Shown here: positions 25,348-34,600 of the stretch, in pieces
How positions within the stretch are numbered: position 1 is the stretch's first letter
Layout of the letters: every line of letters begins with the position of its first letter
From: Chionis minor
Lineage: Eukaryota; Chordata; Aves; Charadriiformes; Chionididae
DNA length: 64,000 nt
Reading direction: 5' to 3'
Assembly: GCA_013398295.1 (NCBI GenBank)
Contig: VZSF01008859.1
Coordinates: forward strand, 62,001 to 126,000
Translations under genes and position numbers: made by a program
The notes under the pieces: generated by a model
The model's input: the letters and a program-made list of their open reading frames with translations, nothing else
Databases searched by the model: none
Told to the model about the DNA's origin: nothing

Positions 25348-25684
25348 ATGATGAAAATGTTACCTTTTTTCCAAAGTGATCCCATTGGAATACGTAATGG
25401 ATCAAAGGGTTGCATTGGTGCAAATAGGCAGCTTGGAAACCCTTCGACAGTAGCTGAACTAGTCCCTGACTCTCCTGGACCTTCTGGAGACGAGATTTGG
25501 TCCAGGGACCAGGAGAAGATGAGTGAAAGGCCAGAGGCAGCCTGCAGACCCTCACGTGCACCTTCCATCACGAGCAATGGGAGCTGCACCTCTGCTGGGG
25601 AGAGCCCTGAAAAGGGAAAGAAAGGAATAAAGGGAATCCTTACAAGTGCGCTGAAGAAGATGAAGAAGACCAAGCCACTCAGTG
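25348..25684 (+). CDS. TNFAIP2: TNFAIP2 coding exon 1 (residues 1-113)
   Basis: The exon begins at 25,336 after tttacag, with 12 untranslated bases before ATG. A second ATG follows at once (25,351). The residues are Ser/Pro-rich and polar up to about 88. A Lys-rich, probably amphipathic stretch follows at 89-109 (K at 89, 91, 92, 95, 103, 104, 106, 107, 109). The donor gtaagt at 25,685 leaves one base of codon 113. Confidence 0.9.
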
Positions 25685-28600
25685 GTAAGTGCTCCTCCAT
25701 CCTCCATGTACCACCTCATAGGCCATAGTTATTTCTAGAGGGGCTCCACGTGGTGGAGAATTGTCCCCTTGAGAAACAAGGGCACCAACAGATTGAAGTG
25801 ACTTGTCCAAGGAGCCTGGGGAAACATGGGCTGAGGGCGACATGACTTCAAGTCCTGGTCCTTGAGGAGCTGCCAGTTTGCGGGTTTTCTGTCCAAAATG
25901 AAACTTACTTCTTCCTCTCATGGGGGCACAGAGATCTGTGGGTGGGTGAGAAACCAAGGCATACCTCTCTGCTCTGTTCCTCCGTGAAACCACCACCCTG
26001 TGAAATCTCCTCTCCCGCCAGCAACAGGAGTGAGCAGCACGTGTTGGTCTTTCCTGGGGTTGATATCTGAACATACAGCTCCTCCAGTCATGGTCACTGT
26101 CCCTGCAGGGTGCTTAGACAGGCAGAAAAATACCTGCTCAGAGAAACCCGGAACTGGAGAGGAAAGTGCCCCTTGGCACTTCCAAGGCTCACCTCTCACC
26201 TAAGGTTACATATCTCGTTACTTGGTTCATAAACTTGCAAGCTGTACCTTAAAATAAGTTTTAATTTTTTAGTCCTACCTCCTTTACTGGAGACCTCTTC
26301 CACAGTCTCACTGTTTTTGCACAAATTATCTCATTTCCAGGCAAGCCTTTACCTGGCTAATTGGCTTCCCACGTGTCAAATGTTTTAACTAAGTGGTAGT
26401 TTTCCTTCTCGGTTCTTGAATTTGCTCAGCTAAGTGAACCAAGGCTCCTGAAAATAGGCCCTTCATGCCTTTGTTCTTAGTGCTGCCTTGCCCCATTCCC
26501 AATGTCTTTTTTTGCAATAAAGCAAACAGAATTGCAGAAAACATTCCAGATGAGATACCGCCAATGCCTGGCACAATATGTTGCCGTTTTCCTATCTCAG
26601 CTGGACATTCCTCACTGGATACATCCTGGGGTCATGCCTGGCTTTTTTGCCATCATCTCACAGTAGTGATTTATTAATTCTCCAGGCATCTCTTCCTCCT
26701 CCATCTCAAGCTCATTCACATCCAGCTTGCAGCAGAATATCGTGTTTGTTGCTAAGTAACTTTTGTTCTATTGAATTTGTATCCTATACTTTGTGCTATT
26801 ATATTTCAGTCCACTTGTTATTCAAGTTATCCCATTGTTCCTGTATGATACACCAAGCCCTCAGTTTCGATAATGGCTCTGAACTTTGTGTAATCAGCAG
26901 TTGCCAATAGGGCACTCCCAGCTTTTGTGCCCCAGTCTCTAAAGAGAATATGAAGTAAGATGAGTTTCATGAATAATGTAAGCTGTCTCCACCCAGGGTT
27001 TTCCATACAAACCTAACACACCTAACAAAGTTTATTTTGGAATATAACTTTTCCAACTTAACTAGTAATTTCCCAGATTGCACTGGATTGAGTAACTGGC
27101 TGTAGCTCAGACAGGATAGTTCAATTGTATTTACCTTGCCCACTAAATGTGTCCTCCAAAAAAAATTCACAAGTCATATCGTGTCAGCCTGTTTCTGGAG
27201 AATTCATGTGGTATTTCCTCTAGCACATCTTATTTAGCTACATCTTTCTGTCTACATTTTTTTTTCTAAAGCCATGCTTCTTGCTTGAGGTCATATTAAT
27301 GGGAAGGGGGATAATAAATAAATAAATGAATCCCCACAAATCTAAATTTTGGAAAAAATAATGGGTAGCATGTGTTCATATGTAACACACTGGTTATGGG
27401 TATTCAAATTACCATTGCCACAGTTAGAGGCAGGCTAGGAGTAATCTGATCTTTAAATAAATAGAAAGTTTTTCTATGGGGTTAAGGAGCATAAGATTTA
27501 GCATCATAGAAATATAAATGATTTTTTAAAAAAGTGTCCCAGAGCCATCATTTTACATAATGCAGAAATTTAAATCTTCAATATTGGGTAAAGAAAGGCT
27601 GTTCTTTTTTCATCAGTCAAACAAGTCATGGATCTCCTTGAAGAGCACAAGCTTTGCGATGCTGCTCAACATCTGATTGTCCTGGAGAAGAGCCTGTCTA
27701 GCAGAAGTGAGGAGGGACTGAACACCAGCCAGCAGGATGTCGAGTCCATCTATGAAATTCTGAAGCACAAAGTCTTCAGCATCTTGAAAGACTCTGTACT
27801 GCTAGCGAAAACAAACCCAGAACTGCTGCAGCAGGCAGTAGAGGCACTGAAAGAGCAGGAGAAAGAAGATCAGAACTACCTGTCGGAGAATCCACCTGAC
27901 CAAAACATGCAGTTTAGACCTAGAAAATGGAAAGAGCTTTGGATGGCTACAGTAAAGGAGTCAGTAGAGACTCGAATGAAAGACACAAGCCGTACTCCTA
28001 AAACTGAGAACCTCTCTACAGTTGGCCAGAACCTCCTGCACATGGGAAAGACAATGAAAGAAGATTTGACAGTAGTTGTAAAGTACATTAAGCAGCTTTA
28101 TCCTCCTGAGTTTAATGTCTGCAGCACATACGCGGAACTCTACCACAATTATTTTGCCTCCCAGGCGAAGAAAAACGCTGAATCTCATCTGGAAGACAAG
28201 GATATTTACCTCCTCCTCTCATGGGTGCACAACATTTATCCTAAGTAAGTGAGACTTTTACACATGTTTATCCCTGGGGATCAGCACGGGTTCACTGGCT
28301 GCAAACCAGACATTTGCTTGATTTATGAATTGGTACCGCTGGGATGCAGTCCGGTGCCTGGCGAGGTTTTGGTGTCACTGGCGTCACGCTGATGTACACC
28401 AGCTGGCCAGGGCAGTTGGAAGGGACATATTTGAGGCTGCTAGCCTGTAAAGCAAGGGCTCACCCCACCGTTCAGGCTTCTGGGCAACAGACATGCACAT
28501 AGATGTTTAGGGCTTCACTTGTGGATTAAATTGGGCAGGTTCATTGCCCTTATCTCTGTTCCAGTTGCAGACCTGAACTCGCTCTTGGAAAATTTGGAGA

Positions 28601-31600
28601 TTTCAGCCCTCTGGACCAGAGAGCAGCCAATAAATAGAACAACTTGAGATACAATTATCCTGGAATGTTGCTTAGGCATTACCCAATCTGTGCTCTCCTG
28701 TGGGTTAGGAGACCAAAGGGTGAGCCGCTGTCAGAGGACATTATCAGCCAGGGGTGGTCTTTCATCCTTGCAAGCCCTATATGTTACAGAACTGAAAATA
28801 TTCCTTTCTGTGACTTATAGTACTGGATGGAGAATTGAGGGCTGTCATTCCTTAGGTGAAAACCAGTAAATACACCCCCAGTGTTTCTTCTGCTGTTCTA
28901 AAGCCACTCAACCTTCACCTCAACTTTTTCCTTCTCGTGTTTCACTGACAGATTATAATGAGTCAGTGTTGATCCTGGAAGTTTTCCAGAGCCAGTGCTG
29001 TGCTCTAGGTCAGGATATTCAGGCCTGAACCAGCAAGTGTTTGGAAATCAGTAGCTGTGAGGAGTGGGGCTCAGCCAGAGCAGCACAGCCTGGCGCTGGG
29101 GGTGGCACTGGCTGCTTTACAGGGTGTTCCCAGAGGCCAGGTCCGGGTGTCTGCTCAGGGGCCACCTCTCTCCGTGGCCAGCAGTGAAGGGAGCAGTGAA
29201 GAGGAGGAACGCTGCACAACAGCCTGGCCCCAGCTTCCAGCATCATATCAGAAACAGCCCGTGTGCGGGAAGCACAGTGTTGTATCCCCGTGGAGCTGGG
29301 TCATGTGCGAACATGGGAATCAGGCGATGTTCAGCGCTACTCCCTGCAGCTCCAGAGGGAGAGGCTGCTTCCAAATCAGCCACCCCCCAGCCAAGTGCTG
29401 GCCTGAGCCCCCCATGGCTGATAGGTTCCTTCCCCCAAACCTGCTCAGGAGCACCTGGCTCAGCTGCCATGTGGTGAGGATGTGACAGCGGGGTATGAAA
29501 CCGCCCGCTCCGTTCCCAACTAGCCCCGAAAGGCCAGCTTTTCATCTGATCTCCTCTTTATATTGACGGAGAGAGGCTGTGTCCTGGGACTAGTCCCTCC
29601 TACTGCTCTGGGTACCCCATACCAGCGCAGTGGCCGGTGCCCGGGAGGTTTGCAGAACATAACTCCATTCCCCAGGGTTGCTCAGCATCCCACCCTCACA
29701 GGAGCCCCCCCCTCAGCACAGATTCAGCTCCTCCAAGTCCTGCCTGGACTAGAGACAATGTACATCTCCATCTGGTTTTTTACTGATATCCTCAAAAAGT
29801 GTTAGTGTTTTGCATCAACAGCTGTCTTGAATTACACTGCCCTTGGAAAATGTGATTGTTTGGCTTTTTCATTCCAGAGATATGAGAAAAGATCATGTTT
29901 TAGCAGAGGAGTTGGAAAAAGTTAAGCTTGGAAGCCTTTTGCCATCAAGTCTGAGCAAAGAGCTTGAAAAGAAATACCTTGACAGTGAAGAGGTGAGAAT
30001 CCGTTCAGTCCCTCCTCTTCCCTTTACCGCTCCCATATGACTCCTCGGAGGAGCTCTGACTTGTCCTGCGTGCACACTTCTCAGCTTTGAGTCACACTCC
30101 CTTCCAGAGAAAAAGCAAGAATGCTTTTGTTTCTTTATGGGGGACAGATCACCTTTCTCCTGGATGGGACTTGCAGAGTAAACTTCTGGGTAGCTCAGCC
30201 TTCTGCCCTGGGAGCCATCAGAAAAGAACTGCTCTGTTCTTGCAAACCGTGCGGTAGGAAGGTGGGAAAAAATCCAACAACAGTTCCTTATGGGTAATAT
30301 TCCAGTTGGCTGTTAAATCCCCAGAGGGGATGTCTGCTCCCTCTGGCAGACATTGGATTCAGAATGACTTCTGGTGTCTGCAGCAGTGCCAGGACCTTGC
30401 GTGAGCACAAAACTTGCAGGTCTGGTCTTCAAAAATCTGTCTCTTTGATGGGGAGTCACCTGGTCCGCAGAAAATAACAGTTACTCTGGTTTTTGGATCA
30501 CTTTTGCCTTAATGGAAACAAGAAGCAACTTTTACAGTACTCCCATAACTTAGTGCTTTTGGCATTTTGGGCTGGAATTCCCAGAAAATGAGAAGACAAG
30601 TTCCAGGTTTAGCTGTAGCCCGTGATGGTTTGCAGATGGGAGAGGTGGGTGTGAGAGCTGCAAAGCGCACAAAAAAGGCATTTTGGCTATCAGAGATACA
30701 TGGCAGCCCCCGTACAGACCATCTCAAATGCCTTGCTGCACACTGCGCACGCAAGAGGGGTCAGAGCAGAGAAAACCTTGAGAACATTTTGTTTCATGAT
30801 CCAGCACTCTTAAGACGTCAGAAGTGCTCGTGAAAAAGGATTGCAAAACCGGGCCCAGAGGGTAGCACTGAGCGTGAGACGCAGGAAGTGCGTGACTGGG
30901 GGAATTTGGGTCCTGGCACACATAGCTGCCAGCGACCTTCCTACCCACCGGTCCCCTCCCCTGCCCTGCCTTTCAGATTACCACTGGCATGGCGGGGAGG
31001 TGGGCAGATATCAAACGTAGATATTGATCTTCATTCCTACCTTGAATGATTCAACTCGCTATTGCATAGATGGAAATTGTGAGGGGGTTGTCCTCGCTGC
31101 CGTGAAGCAGCGGGTGAGGCATCTCGGAACAGAGAGACTTTATTTCTCAGCCAGGGACAAGGAAAAAGACAGACAAATGGTGGGTGGGCGAGTAACACTG
31201 GCATAAGGCAGGAGCTGCTACATCCACTTTGTGGTAAATGCTGTTGTTCTTCCTCCCCTAAAGGCTACTATCAAAAATTCACTGAGCAAATGTTTAGATA
31301 AAGAAATCCAACGATGGAAAGAAGACAAAGAACCAGAGAAACTAAATGGACATTTTCAGAGTGAACTACTAGCAATATTTGTTATCCAGGTAATACAGAT
31401 ATACATGAAAAATAAACAATTGCATCCCCTGTGTGTTTAGGATTTGAGACTATCTATAGTTGGTTCAGGAAGGCAAAAGGCCAAGTCGCTTGTGTAGGGT
31501 GGTAATAGAGAGGGGTGGTACAGGAGAGATGTCTGGCATGGTCCTGGGCTACCATGTGCTGGAGAAAAACTCCTCTATGAGCAAAATGGGCAGGAAAGCT

Positions 31601-34600
31601 GCCCTTGTTTCCCCCTGTGTTTTTTTTCTGCACCCCGAGCCGAAGCCAAGCCATTAGGCGCTGGATGATGTGGTGGCAGAGAGGCAAGAGACGGGTTTAG
31701 CTGGGTGAGGAAGCAGCACGGGTGCTCACCATCAGGCAGAGACTGTCATGGGCAGAGCTGCTCCGAGTGCTCATGCCCTTTCCCCATGCCCAACACTCCC
31801 CCTCTCCGGCAGCAGAGGATTGGTGGAGTTTAGTTTTAAAAAATAAACCCTTCATATATTGAGATGGTTGTGATTAAATTTTTTTTTTTAATGCAATCAT
31901 ATAATACTCAGCGAAAAAGCAAAATATCACAAGTGTTGCTTTCCCGACTTTCTCAGCTACTTTATAGGCCTTCTTTAATGTTTCTTTCTTCTCCACCTCT
32001 CTTCCCATTTGAAAATGGAGTTCAAAACTACCAAATAAGCACAGCTGCTCTGTAGGGTCCCAGCCTCAGTCCCGGGGGGGGATGCAGGAGAGCTGGGTGC
32101 CGTTACCACAGTTGAGGATCTGTAGCCTTTTTATCCAGTGAGCCTGGCCTTTTGGGAGCAGGCAGCGTTTAAAATTGATCTTGTCTGTTTGTTAAGAGCA
32201 TCTACAGTGGCCAGAAGCGAGCCAAGGACATCAGCGTGGCCGTGGGTGAGGAGCTGTCGCATCGCCTGTGGAAGGAACTGCCTGCCTTCCTGAAAAGGTG
32301 AGGTGCGGCAGCGCCAGGCAGGGGGGCTGGCGGGGACCCCCGGGGTACCCACTCACCCACCTCTCCTCTTCCCATCTCCCCTCCAGCTACAAGGATGCTT
32401 TTGAAGACTTCAAGGAGAAAAGCAAGAAGCACAGATATTACAAGCCCATTCTGATTGCAAATATTAACAACTGCTGGAATTTTCGGTAAGGGTCCCAAAG
32501 AAAAGGCTTCGCTCCTTCCTCTGCAGGCAACAGATAACGTGTGATAGGGGGCAGGTACGCCACAGCGGGCAGAGGAGGGTTGACCTGCCTGCAGAGGAAG
32601 GTGTGGAGACCTCTGAATTTATTTCTGTGTGTCTCTCTTGAGAACAGATTATTCTGACCTTGCTGCTATCTCCTTGCAGAGACTACGCAGAGAAAAACAT
32701 GGCAGAAAAGGACGACAATAAAGTCGGTATCCTCAGCACTCTCGGCGACATTGAAAACAGCGGCTTTGACGTGCTGCTGCAGCAGCTGTTTGCACAGCTG
32801 AAGGTACCGCATCCGCGCCCCACACCCTCCTGCCCCATGGCTCCACCTGTGCCCGTGCCGGGCATGTTCTCCTGCTGTGCCACCACTTGCCCGAATCAGT
32901 GATTCAGACGCAGCAGAGTTCAGAAGGGCCGTGGGGCAGATCACCTCTCGGCATCAGGCAGCAACCTCTGGATCACCTCTCCTCGAGCTGGTCCTCAAGC
33001 ATGCGGGCAAAACAGATGCAGCTGTGTAGGCATGACTGTGCAGACAAACCGAAAACCTGCCGATCCCATCTAAGATAACGGCTGCAGGAGGGAGAGTCTC
33101 AACTTGCAAGTGTGGGCACTCCAAACTGTAGGAAGCAATCACAAATTACGTGAACTGCAATTACGCAGCTTTTGGCTTCTTTGTAAAGGTGGCCTGAAAG
33201 GCACTTTTGGTTTCTTTCTTTTTTTTTTTTAATTCTTTTTTATTATTATTCTTTTTTTAAATTATTCTCTTTTTTTTTAATATCTAACACAAGCTTTTTA
33301 GGTTAAGCAAGTGCAGTGGAGGGGAAGGCGTAGGAGTCAGAAATATTCAGCCACACTCTCTCCTGCCTTCTCCGTAGGGCCTTTTGGAAGGCATCTGCCA
33401 GAGCAGAGAGAGGTGCTTTTTTTTAATTTTCATCTTTATTTACTGTGGCCAAGAAAAATGTTTATTGAAAACTTCCCAGAATGGTTCCGTTTCTTTCCCT
33501 AATAGTGCCGTAATTCTCTAATCAGACAAGACGGTGTGGACAAAACATTAAAAATGTGGAAATAAAAAAAAGCATCTCCAATATGAGCCTTTCAAGCCCT
33601 CAGTCTCTTTCATCATGAGTAACCAAGAAGGGGGCAAGAAACCCAATGCAGCCCCCTCTTCCCCTGCCCCTGCAAGTCATTGTCATCCATCCCTGCACAG
33701 GACTGCACACCGCGCTGTCGCTATGTAGGATACAATACATATAGAAATGCTAAATATATGTGTGCATAGAATTTGTTCTGAGGGAACTAAGCTGATTTTC
33801 ATATTTTCAGCCAATTTATAAGAAGTTTACAGAAAATAAGTGGGACTCCAGCAATGAGATTATGAACGAGATCATTAAAACCACCGGCAAACATATCTCA
33901 GACTTCCGGACCCTAAAGGACCCTTTCTACCACGTAAGTCAAAGAGAAATATCAGAGGGATTCTGGAATGCTGAGGCTGCGTTATCAGCTCTGATTCTTT
34001 TCACCCAGGTGAAGTTGGCGAGCTGGCCTGGCATCGGAGAGCCCTCTCAGGCAGTTTACCTAGATTAGACTTACAGACCTTAGTCTTCTCCAGTAGAAGC
34101 AAATTTCTATAGCTCTGCTGCAGTGTGTGCAGAGAAAACCACCCTTGCTGTAAAGAAAGTGCTCTAGGGATCACCCAACATATGGCTTAATTATGTATGG
34201 ATTCGGTTTAGCAACCTTGAAACACGGGTGCAGTCGCGCGGTTCGGTCTCATGGCTCCTTTGATTGTGCTGAGGACCGGAGGAGATGGATGCAGCCGTGA
34301 CAAATCCCAGATATCTAAGCCACAACCACATTTTCAGTGGTGCTGGAGTACATATGAAACATCACCATATTAAAAAAAAACATCTTTGATTTCCTGCCTT
34401 TGTCTTTTTAGTAGCTGAAACAAAATTATGTTGTTTTGTGTATTAGAGAGAGGAACAGGAGGAGCAGTGTGAATTCCTGTTTCTCTGGAGTACTGCTACT
34501 TCTTCTCTAACACATGTTAGATTATTCCTATGCCTTCAGTTCTTCCCAGAAGGAAACAACATTTGGAAATTCCCACAATTCATTAGTTTGAGTACAAAGA

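Noticed and set aside
27876..28188. Minus-strand open frames inside TNFAIP2 coding exon 2
   Set aside because: Shadow frames of a well-supported sense exon.
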